Part shown: positions 43,325-49,057 of the stretch, piece by piece
Position numbering within the stretch: position 1 is the first letter of the stretch
Layout: each line of letters opens with the position of its first letter
Source: CAYUJH01 sp964394585
GTDB taxonomy: Bacteria; Bacteroidota; Bacteroidia; Cytophagales; Flammeovirgaceae
Reading direction: 5' to 3'
Length of the DNA stretch: 50,823 bases
NCBI GenBank assembly: GCA_964394585.1
Contig: CAYMYI010000016.1
Span: 1 to 50,823, forward strand
Program-made: the position numbers and the translations under genes
Notes under the pieces: model-generated
The model's database searches: none
What the model was told of the DNA's origin: nothing
What the model saw: the letters and a program-made list of their open reading frames with translations, nothing else

Positions 43325-44301
43325 CCCTTTCTGCGGTTAAACCAAATAAATAATACCGCAACAATCAATACGCTGGCTATCCAAAAGGCATAAGAGGGCA
43401 ATCCGAAAATGCCTTCATGCTCATGATGATGGCTGTGTGTTTCGCCTTCATGGTGGCTGTGGCTATGTCCTTCTCCCACTTCAAAGGTCAAAGTAGCCCA
43501 ATTCGATTCATGGGTTAGTCCTTCTTCTTCTGAAGCAGTCAGATAAATGGTTCGTAAGTACCAAATCCCTTTATGCGCAATAGGAAACTTGAACTTACCC
43601 TCTGCATCCGTTCTGTATTTTGTAAGGTTATCGTGATGGTGCTCTTCCGATGCTTCGTGCGAATGCTCCTGAGAGTGATTCTCTGTTTTTGAACCCACAT
43701 AAACTAGCTGATTTGCTAATGGCTTCCCTTGCCAAAGTAACTGTACCGGCATATTGTGCCCCTCGTGTACATCGTAGGGGTTTTCTAAAGGGATAAACTC
43801 GATGGGGTAGCCCAATTGGGTTTGCCAATCTGTAGTCAGCTTATTGCCTACTTGAAAGATAGTTTTAACGTGTTTAGAATATTTCTCTATAGCATTTTGG
43901 TCTAAAGCATTGTTTTCTTCGCGCCAAGTAAGCATATCTAACACCCCGTCATGCTTAAGGTATTCGTTAAATTTTTCAGCCGTCATTTCTATATTTCTTG
44001 GCCGGGTAGACACCCCTGCTACCCAAGTACCTTCTTTACCGGTTATAAAATCCAATAGGGTTGCCCCGTCCTTTTCTGACCACTGCGTAGTATCAACGCT
44101 AATTCTTTCACCATTACCTACAAGGCTCACATCTATCATGCGATTGCGGTCAATGGTATTGTCACTCTTATCAAAAGTACCATTAAAAAGAACAATGGTA
44201 GCCGCTGTATTAGGTTCTAAAAAATAAGTATCTAATTTAAGATACATATCGTGGCTGCTGAAGAGCACCCATAACAATAGTAGTGAAAATAATTTTTTCA
44301 T
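43321..44301 (-). CDS. DUF4198-type protein with histidine-rich segments
   Basis: A 326-residue protein with a signal peptide, a beta-rich extracytoplasmic body and a single C-terminal transmembrane helix at about 303-321. The body resembles DUF4198 (CbiK/NikK-like) metal-uptake proteins: HDMYLKLDTYFLEPNTAAT near the start and GHNMPVQLLWQGKPLANQ with a later RTDAEGKFKFPIAHKGIW domain. Two histidine-rich stretches, about 208-226 (HSQEHSHEASEEHHH) and 278-295 (HSHSHHEGETHSHHHE), are likely to bind Ni2+, Co2+, Zn2+ or Cu2+. It is coupled to the HupE/UreJ-type permease gene downstream. The start at 44301 gives a good signal peptide. Confidence 0.8.
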   Translation of the reverse strand: MKKLFSLLLLWVLFSSHDMYLKLDTYFLEPNTAATIVLFNGTFDKSDNTIDRNRMIDVSLVGNGERISVDTTQWSEKDGATLLDFITGKEGTWVAGVSTRPRNIEMTAEKFNEYLKHDGVLDMLTWREENNALDQNAIEKYSKHVKTIFQVGNKLTTDWQTQLGYPIEFIPLENPYDVHEGHNMPVQLLWQGKPLANQLVYVGSKTENHSQEHSHEASEEHHHDNLTKYRTDAEGKFKFPIAHKGIWYLRTIYLTASEEEGLTHESNWATLTFEVGEGHSHSHHEGETHSHHHEHEGIFGLPSYAFWIASVLIVAVLFIWFNRRKG

Positions 44302-44417
44302 AGCAATGAGTGTATAAAAAGTGAAATTTGTCTACTTCGTATTTTATGCTCAAATATATGAAAGTAAGCAATTTGCTCATTTGTATTGAGTGTTAGTTAG
44401 ACTGCGCAATGTTTTGA

Positions 44418-44538
44418 TTGACAATCCCTGTGAAAACGCAGCCATCGGAAATTCACTTTGAGCCGCACTGCTACATCACTTCGAGGTCTATCCCGAAAGA
44501 ATGGACAGAAGAATGGCTTGATAAAAATGGGTTTCCCA
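44418..44538 (+). pseudogene. Fragment resembling a HAD-family hydrolase
   Basis: An open stretch reads SEIHFEPHCYITSRSIPKEW followed by TEEWLDKNGFP. The ITSR, the T..WL and the NGFP pattern resemble the central part of HAD-superfamily phosphatases of the 5'-nucleotidase group. Nothing precedes it that could be a HAD N-terminus with the nucleophile aspartate, and downstream it runs straight into the RHS junction element. It is therefore a remnant of about 40 residues. The family call is tentative. Confidence 0.4.
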
Positions 44539-44592
44539 CGATGCCGGTCATATTCATGCGGGGCCGCCTAGGCCGAAGGGGTAGTAGTGGAT
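44539..44592 (-). repeat. Bare RHS junction element, copy A
   Basis: On the minus strand this reads as the RHS HYYPFG codons, then a 14-nt segment at 44571-44558 (CTAGGCGGCCCCGC), then MNMTGI codons. The same element occurs at 46245-46290 and 48544-48592. Unlike them, it is not followed by an RHS tip but runs into the HAD-like fragment after the GATGCCGGTC end. Confidence 0.75.
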
Positions 44593-44645
44593 GGGGAATT
44601 GAGCGTAGACAAAAGATGGTTTTAAAGGGGGGGGCTTCACTTCAA

Positions 44646-45503
44646 TTATTTAATCACATAAAAAACATATCTAAAATAATGTCGATTAGCCATGTATGTT
44701 GTTGAGTTACTGTTTTTTTTTTCAATTCCATAATCTTCAACAATACCTCTCAGTGTATCTGTACCAATTTTAGTGGGGATATATGTGAACTTTGCCTTTC
44801 GGTTATTTCCCTTTATATAGTACAGTTTTGAACTGTCAGTAATTGAAAATAAACGATCAATCCCTCCAACAAGAATTCTCATATTTTCATACTCTGATTT
44901 CAGTAACGATATTTTTATCTCAACACCTTCGTTAACATTCAGCGTATCTTTTGATGCTTCAACCTCAAGTAAGTTATCAATTCTTAATATCTGGCCTTTT
45001 TCATTGAACACAGTTCTTTTCATAACTATTTCTCTATCAATAACAGGAAAATAATCTAAGGTCAAGTGTAATCTTCCACTATCTCCTTCATAAAACTCTT
45101 TAAACTCGCCTGTTTTCAAATCTTCAAAATATTCACCAATAGTTTGGATATTACCATTTTTAAAAAAAGTTTTACCAATGCCATTTCTCACTCCATTTTG
45201 CATTTCATAAACAGCTTTTACTACGCCATTTTGATAGTACACTGTTGCAAGACCGTTAAATGTCCCATTTTCAATTGTTGCACATATTTTTAATTGCCCT
45301 TCATGGTAGAATTCTTCCCATATACCCGTTAAAGTGTCAAACCTGGTTTTAATATTACCATTATCATAAAAAGTATATTCAAAAGAAGTATCCTTTTCAC
45401 ATGCAGATGCAATTAATAAAGTTGTTACTAGAATAAGAAAGCTACAACATGACTTTATCTTATTGATTTTCAATTCTAACTGTATCACTAAACGTTTCAC
45501 CAT
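44646..45503 (-). CDS. MORN/YwqK-repeat lipoprotein, candidate partner of RHS tip B
   Basis: A 285-residue protein with a lipoprotein signal (SFLILVTTLLIASAC, lipidation Cys near residue 35). Residues about 44-150 contain MORN/YwqK-type repeats (YDNGNIKTRFD, YHEGQLK, YQNGVVKAVYEMQNG, FKNGNIQTIGEY), which form a repetitive beta sheet. The last 90 residues are a separate beta domain starting DTLNVNEG and ending YFRYVFYVIK. It resembles the end of the protein encoded at 47081-47719. The gene overlaps the RHS tip B stop by 44 bp from the ATG; a TTG at 45473 would reduce this. Position directly behind an RHS tip and envelope location suggest an immunity or accessory role. YwqK proteins have been called antitoxins. 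Confidence 0.7.
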   Translation of the reverse strand: MVKRLVIQLELKINKIKSCCSFLILVTTLLIASACEKDTSFEYTFYDNGNIKTRFDTLTGIWEEFYHEGQLKICATIENGTFNGLATVYYQNGVVKAVYEMQNGVRNGIGKTFFKNGNIQTIGEYFEDLKTGEFKEFYEGDSGRLHLTLDYFPVIDREIVMKRTVFNEKGQILRIDNLLEVEASKDTLNVNEGVEIKISLLKSEYENMRILVGGIDRLFSITDSSKLYYIKGNNRKAKFTYIPTKIGTDTLRGIVEDYGIEKKNSNSTTYMANRHYFRYVFYVIK

Positions 45504-46263
45504 TTTCAGTAGTAGTAAATCTTGTTTTTAATGAATCACCTATAAGCCTTTCAGGGCCATAACTTTCATTTCCCGGTGGGTCAAGGAATTTTGTGTTATA
45601 TGCTCTTGCTGGCTTGGAACTCCTGTTTTTATCACTTTTTGACTCTTCAGAGCTTGAAGAATTGTCGGTTCTTTCTTGAGTAGACGCATCGCTTGTGAAG
45701 GCATCGTTGGAAGATTCATCTCCATCAGCAAAGAAGTCTTTAATTACCAAGATGATTTCTGACATAGTGGGAGGAATCAAAAACGAAGGAAGTTCCCCCC
45801 AATCGTTCCCTTTGGTTGCCTTGGTGTCCGTGCCTGAAGTAGCGGCACCATCAACGGAAATATTCATTCCCCCTGGTTGATCGCGGGATAAAGACGCGTT
45901 CTTGTTGTTACTAGGAAAAACCTTTCCAACAGCATTACTGAATGCCCTTGCGATACCTTCGCCGATTCTCCCTATACTATTGGGAGGGCATGTAGGACAA
46001 TCCCCCCATGGGTCGTTGTACCTTGCAGGATTATTCCATCCGTATTGGTACGAAGTTAAAGACTCCTGGCCACCTTGGTCGGCGAGCGGATCTACCTGAT
46101 GGAACCTAACTAGCTGATAGTCATATGCCCTGTGCATGGTTAAATCCCAATTCAGACTGAAATCTTGTTGCCGCTCCGTTTTAAACGTTTTCTCGCCTGT
46201 TCCTTGGTTAAACTGAAACTTATGATCGGGAGCTCCTTGTTTTTCGATGCCGGTCATATTCAT
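45460..46263 (-). CDS. Orphan RHS-repeat C-terminal tip B
   Basis: An RHS-associated core end without an RHS core. From ATG 46263 (MNMTGIEKQGAPDHKFQF) it reads TFKTERQQDFSLNW, a YDYQLVRFHQVDPLADQGG core motif and SYQYGWNNPARYNDPWG, after which a variable tip of about 175 residues begins. The tip is hydrophilic, with a Ser/Asp/Glu-rich linker (ASTQERTDNSSSSEESKSDK) and no recognised toxin motif. Immediately upstream the HYYPFG codons are out of frame because of a 14-nt insertion, and no YD-repeat region precedes them. An ATG at 46425 is in frame but adds nothing RHS-like. It may be a displaced tip expressed only after recombination, or decayed. Confidence 0.6.
   Translation of the reverse strand: MNMTGIEKQGAPDHKFQFNQGTGEKTFKTERQQDFSLNWDLTMHRAYDYQLVRFHQVDPLADQGGQESLTSYQYGWNNPARYNDPWGDCPTCPPNSIGRIGEGIARAFSNAVGKVFPSNNKNASLSRDQPGGMNISVDGAATSGTDTKATKGNDWGELPSFLIPPTMSEIILVIKDFFADGDESSNDAFTSDASTQERTDNSSSSEESKSDKNRSSKPARAYNTKFLDPPGNESYGPERLIGDSLKTRFTTTENGETFSDTVRIENQ
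46073..46232. repeat. 160-bp identical direct repeat, left copy
   Basis: This segment is identical, base for base, to 48372-48531 at an offset of 2299 bp. It encodes the conserved RHS core end of tip B (TERQQDFSLNW to VDPLADQ). Flanking sequence continues at lower identity on the tip side and includes the junction element on the other. Confidence 0.9.
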
Positions 46264-46290
46264 GCGGGGCCGCCTAGGTCGAAGGGGGAG
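46245..46290 (-). repeat. RHS junction element, copy B
   Basis: The minus strand carries the degenerate HYSPFD codons, the 14-nt insert at 46277-46264 (CTAGGCGGCCCCGC) and the MNMTGIE codons. Compared with copy A it has a G-to-A change on the minus strand just before the insert. The insert shifts the frame between the RHS core side and the tip. Confidence 0.8.
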
Positions 46291-46487
46291 TAGTGGGGTA
46301 AAGATAGGGGGTAATAAATAGGTAATAGTTTTCTTTTTAGTTGTTTGGGCAGAGAAAATTTGTGGGTAGCGAACCAAACTAAAGGAGTTTTGGTTAAAAG
46401 AACGCATATTTTTCAACGTACTCAAAAAATTATGTCGAAATTTATTTCAAGGTAAAAAAATATCTATTATTCTAACTATTAGAGTTT

Positions 46488-46700
46488 ATGCAGACCGAAC
46501 AACTGCTCACAGAAATTAAACGCCTGCCGCTTTCCGAAAGGTTCTACGTGGTAGAAGAAACTATCAAATCCATTAAAAAAGAAGAAATACAACAGCAAAT
46601 GGAACAGGCAGTCCACGCGCTGTATGAGGATTACGCACACGATAAGGAACTGACCGTTTTTACATCACTCGACTTTGAGAGGTTCTATGAAACAAAGTGA
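46488..46700 (+). CDS. Type II antitoxin of a MazEF-like pair
   Basis: A 70-residue acidic protein. MQTEQLLTEIKRLPLSERFY is a helix typical of small antitoxins that accompany PemK/MazF toxins in Bacteroidota and Cyanobacteria. The middle is helical (KSIKKEEIQQQMEQAVHALY) and the C-terminus (TVFTSLDFERFYETK) is the likely toxin-wrapping tail. No AbrB-type DNA-binding domain is obvious, so the family is not classic MazE. The stop overlaps the toxin start by 14 bp, the usual antitoxin-first order. It is on the plus strand, against all neighbouring RHS genes. Confidence 0.78.
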   Translation: MQTEQLLTEIKRLPLSERFYVVEETIKSIKKEEIQQQMEQAVHALYEDYAHDKELTVFTSLDFERFYETK

Positions 46701-47025
46701 GGTGTGGCTGCTCGACCTTGACCCAACTAGAGGGGGAGAGATACAGAAAAAACGACCCGTTGTTGTTGTAAATAACGACCGAATGGGCAGATTGCCTCTA
46801 AAGGTCATCGTGCCCATTACCGATTGGAAAGAACACTATGGTATTGCCCCATGGATGGTAAAGATAGAGCCTACTGCCGATAATGGGCTTTCTAAAGCCT
46901 CTGCGGCTGACTGCTTCCAGATACGCTCGCTTTCACAAGACCGTTTTATCAAAAAACTGGGAACTATTGATAGGGATGCCCTGCAAGCAATTAAAGAGGC
47001 AATTTCTAACGTATTGGATATGTAA
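46687..47025 (+). CDS. MazF/PemK-family endoribonuclease toxin
   Basis: A 112-residue PemK/MazF toxin from the ATG at 46687 (MKQSEVWLLDLDPTRGGEIQ). The EVWLLDLDPTRGGEIQKKRPVV core is the family signature, with the catalytic arginine in the RP motif. KVIVPITDW forms the central strand with its conserved threonine, and the remainder (AADCFQIRSLSQDRF) fits the substrate-side loop. Such toxins cleave mRNA at short sequences when the antitoxin is degraded, for example by Lon. An ATG at 46675 would add four residues. It sits between two orphan RHS tips, inside the interval bounded by the 160-bp direct repeats. Confidence 0.9.
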   Translation: MKQSEVWLLDLDPTRGGEIQKKRPVVVVNNDRMGRLPLKVIVPITDWKEHYGIAPWMVKIEPTADNGLSKASAADCFQIRSLSQDRFIKKLGTIDRDALQAIKEAISNVLDM

Positions 47026-47080
47026 ACGAACCTTGCGGGTATAGCAGGTGAGTGGTAACTAAGTCCGAAGCTTAACAAAG

Positions 47081-47719
47081 TTATTTCACTAGAAATGTAA
47101 AGCTAAAGTCGTAGTTTCGTTCGCGTACTATCGCATTTTTTTGCACGCGGAAATGGAGTTTTTGAAGTCCCTTGTTGGCACATACATAGTCGTACTGTCC
47201 GCTTCCTCGCTCATCGGCATTTTGTAGTTTTAGGGGGTGATATGTTTCATTTTGCCGAATGAATACCTCATGAGGCGAATCTCCCAGAGCAACAAAAGTT
47301 AACGAAAGAGTATCACCTATAGCCAACGTATCGCGGTTAACAGAAAGACCGTAGTTTCCTTTTTGTAACTCATGAGGAATAAGATGGCTCAAGTGCACAA
47401 CACCGGTACTTTTATTTTTCTGATAAATATATGTAGTGCGTCCATTGAGGCCGTCGTAACGCATGAACCTTTCTTTTTTATACGTTAGATATTTATGAAT
47501 ATCTTCAGCAGGAATTATTTCATTTAACGAATCAACTTTATAGTACGGCACAGTATCATTTTCGGGAAAAACTACAAATCCATAGCCACTGACTGAATCA
47601 ACTAACTGAAAACCAATGTAGGTGGTTTGACTACTATTTGAGTTTTTGAGCTTTGAAAAAACTATATATCCAATAAATAAACTAAGAGCAATACCTAACA
47701 CTATTATTTTTCTTTTCAT
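47081..47719 (-). CDS. Membrane-anchored protein, candidate partner of RHS tip C
   Basis: A 212-residue protein of unknown family. Residues 1-25 (KRKIIVLGIALSLFIGYIVF) form a signal anchor, so the rest is probably periplasmic. The middle contains SGYGFVVFPENDTVPYYKV and YDGLNGRTTYIYQ. The last 85 residues (DTLAIGDTLSLTFVALGDSP through YDFSFTFLVK) look like a beta-sandwich and align with the end of the MORN lipoprotein at 44646-45503. The ATG lies 6 bp after the stop of RHS tip C, the position expected for an immunity gene. Immunity is inferred from position and localisation only. Confidence 0.65.
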   Translation of the reverse strand: MKRKIIVLGIALSLFIGYIVFSKLKNSNSSQTTYIGFQLVDSVSGYGFVVFPENDTVPYYKVDSLNEIIPAEDIHKYLTYKKERFMRYDGLNGRTTYIYQKNKSTGVVHLSHLIPHELQKGNYGLSVNRDTLAIGDTLSLTFVALGDSPHEVFIRQNETYHPLKLQNADERGSGQYDYVCANKGLQKLHFRVQKNAIVRERNYDFSFTFLVK

Positions 47720-47725
47720 TGTGTT

Positions 47726-48562
47726 TTATTTATTAGGTGGCTGATAGGAACTAGGTAATCTAACAATCTCTTGCTTGTTCTCAGTACTGTGAACATAACG
47801 CCTATCTGCGTCGACACTAACATCAAAATATACGTTGACGTTTAACTTTTCATTAAAGTGGCTATAACGATATCTAGGGTCTCCATGCACGTTGAGTCGT
47901 TCGCCTAAGCGGTCATTTCCTTCATACCATATGAGGTTACGGAACTTAACATAAATATCTAGAAACTTTTTACCATCTGCTACCCATCCGTTTACGCCTC
48001 CTGCGGGGTCTGTGATGTGTTGAATATTTTCTTGGGAGTCCGTTTGCTTTGTTGGTGCCCATATGCCGGGGGTTGATGTTTTATCATCCGTCCAAAAAAC
48101 GATTCTAGTCCATTCTTTTTCTTTCTTATTTTCTGATGCTTTTTGCTCTTCTGTTCCCTCTTTTCCTTCTAACCAACGTAGCAACATGTCCATTAAATTC
48201 ATGTCTCTCAGGGTTGCTACTGCCGTAGAGTATGCGTCGGTATCTTCTTTTTTTTGTGATTCTTCTTTTTCAGGGCAATCGCCGGTTTCGCAGGGCATTT
48301 CACCCCACGGGTCATTATAGCGTACAGGGTTATTCCATCCGTACTGATATGAGGTTAAAGACTCCTGACCGCCTTGGTCGGCGAGCGGATCTACCTGATG
48401 GAACCTAACTAGCTGATAGTCATATGCCCTGTGCATGGTTAAATCCCAATTCAGACTGAAATCTTGTTGCCGCTCCGTTTTAAACGTTTTCTCGCCTGTT
48501 CCTTGGTTAAACTGAAACTTATGATCGGGAGCGCCTTGCTTTTCGATGCCTGCCATATTCAT
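47726..48562 (-). CDS. Orphan RHS-repeat C-terminal tip C
   Basis: An orphan RHS core end plus variable tip, 278 residues from ATG 48562 (MNMAGIEKQGAPDHKFQF). The core end TFKTERQQDFSLNW through SYQYGWNNPVRYNDPWGE is nearly identical to tip B. The tip of about 190 residues starts with an acidic linker (ETGDCPEKEESQKKEDTDAY) and continues with WTRIVFWTDDKTSTPGIW and RLNVHGDPRYRYSHFNEKLN; a DPRY/H-rich C-terminal domain is present but I recognise no toxin family. As in copies A and B, the 14-nt insert shifts the upstream HTFG codons out of frame and there is no YD-repeat core. Its partner gene begins 6 bp downstream. Confidence 0.65.
   Translation of the reverse strand: MNMAGIEKQGAPDHKFQFNQGTGEKTFKTERQQDFSLNWDLTMHRAYDYQLVRFHQVDPLADQGGQESLTSYQYGWNNPVRYNDPWGEMPCETGDCPEKEESQKKEDTDAYSTAVATLRDMNLMDMLLRWLEGKEGTEEQKASENKKEKEWTRIVFWTDDKTSTPGIWAPTKQTDSQENIQHITDPAGGVNGWVADGKKFLDIYVKFRNLIWYEGNDRLGERLNVHGDPRYRYSHFNEKLNVNVYFDVSVDADRRYVHSTENKQEIVRLPSSYQPPNK
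48372..48531. repeat. 160-bp identical direct repeat, right copy
   Basis: This segment is identical to 46073-46232 and in the same orientation. The two copies are 2299 bp apart and enclose tip C, its partner gene and the MazEF-like pair, so recombination between them would remove that whole block and fuse the two RHS tips. Confidence 0.9.
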
Positions 48563-48592
48563 TCGGGGCCGCCTAGGCCGAAGGTGTGGTAC
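48544..48592 (-). repeat. RHS junction element, copy C
   Basis: On the minus strand it carries the TFG codons, the 14-nt insert at 48576-48563 (CTAGGCGGCCCCGA, one base different from copies A and B), and the MNMAGIE codons. It is the most diverged of the three copies on both sides of the insert. Confidence 0.8.
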
Positions 48593-48732
48593 TCGCTAGG
48601 TTAGAATATACCTTGATGATAACATAAAGATACACTCTAAGGCTGCATTCTCTTCTTTGTCGGTTCTTCTCTTTGTAAATATGCTATGGTACTATAAAAG
48701 GTCGAGCAGCTTACTACTACCCGACCCCATTA

Positions 48733-49053
48733 TTAGCTGGATGGTGGGTCTATCCAATATCCTTTATCAACTACAATTGATAAATGCTCTATCGTAATTG
48801 GTATCTTATTTAATTTATGAGGTCTAAACTTTTTGTAAAACCAGTACAGAATCAACTGTTCTTCTTTAAGAAAGTACTTACTAAAGTTTAAGTTGGATAT
48901 ATCAACGTTAAACTCTTCAGAGAACTCTAGTAACATTATTTCTGCGTCATCCCCATAACATTCTAAGTCGTTATTAATACTAGTTTCGCTATTTATGTCG
49001 ACTTCTGATAAACGACTAAAAAAGTTAATCAACTTCTGATTGGATTGTAACAT
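48733..49053 (-). CDS. DUF1493-like protein, candidate immunity protein
   Basis: A 106-residue acidic protein. The pattern INNDLECYGDDAEIMLLEFS followed by EFNVDISNLNFSKYF and a late ITIEHLSIVVDKGYWIDPP matches the DUF1493 family, small acyl-carrier-like helical proteins found near toxins and in enterobacterial accessory loci. It has no signal peptide and should be cytoplasmic. The ATG lies 4 bp after the RHS stop at 49058, the usual position for an immunity gene of a polymorphic toxin. Neutralisation of the adjacent RHS tip is inferred from position. Confidence 0.7.
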   Translation of the reverse strand: MLQSNQKLINFFSRLSEVDINSETSINNDLECYGDDAEIMLLEFSEEFNVDISNLNFSKYFLKEEQLILYWFYKKFRPHKLNKIPITIEHLSIVVDKGYWIDPPSS

Positions 49054-49057
49054 AGTA

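Larger units (their letters stand above)
44302..44645. other. Intergenic region with gene scars
   Basis: This 344-bp gap contains a HAD-like fragment on the plus strand (44418-44538), a bare RHS junction element (44539-44592) and a run of eight Gs at 44627-44634. No complete gene is visible. Confidence 0.6.

Noticed and set aside
44627..44634. Run of eight Gs that might be a phase-variable tract.
   Set aside because: It lies outside any coding frame, 12 bp beyond the stop codon of the MORN lipoprotein gene and in scar DNA, so slippage would not change a protein and no promoter is evident.
44646..45503. Calling the MORN/YwqK protein a classical toxin-antitoxin antitoxin.
   Set aside because: It has a lipoprotein signal and a large extra C-terminal domain, so it is extracytoplasmic and cannot act as a standard cytoplasmic antitoxin.
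46264..46425. In-frame extension of RHS tip B to an ATG at 46425.
   Set aside because: The added residues (PLRPRRPR and similar) are an out-of-frame reading of the YYPFG codons and the 14-nt segment and show no RHS similarity.
44558..48576. Copies A and C contain a GGCC-N5-GGCC pattern, which could look like a cloning linker left in the assembly.
   Set aside because: The segment occurs in three places with small differences and always at the same RHS codon, and copy B lacks the pattern. Linker contamination would be identical and randomly placed.
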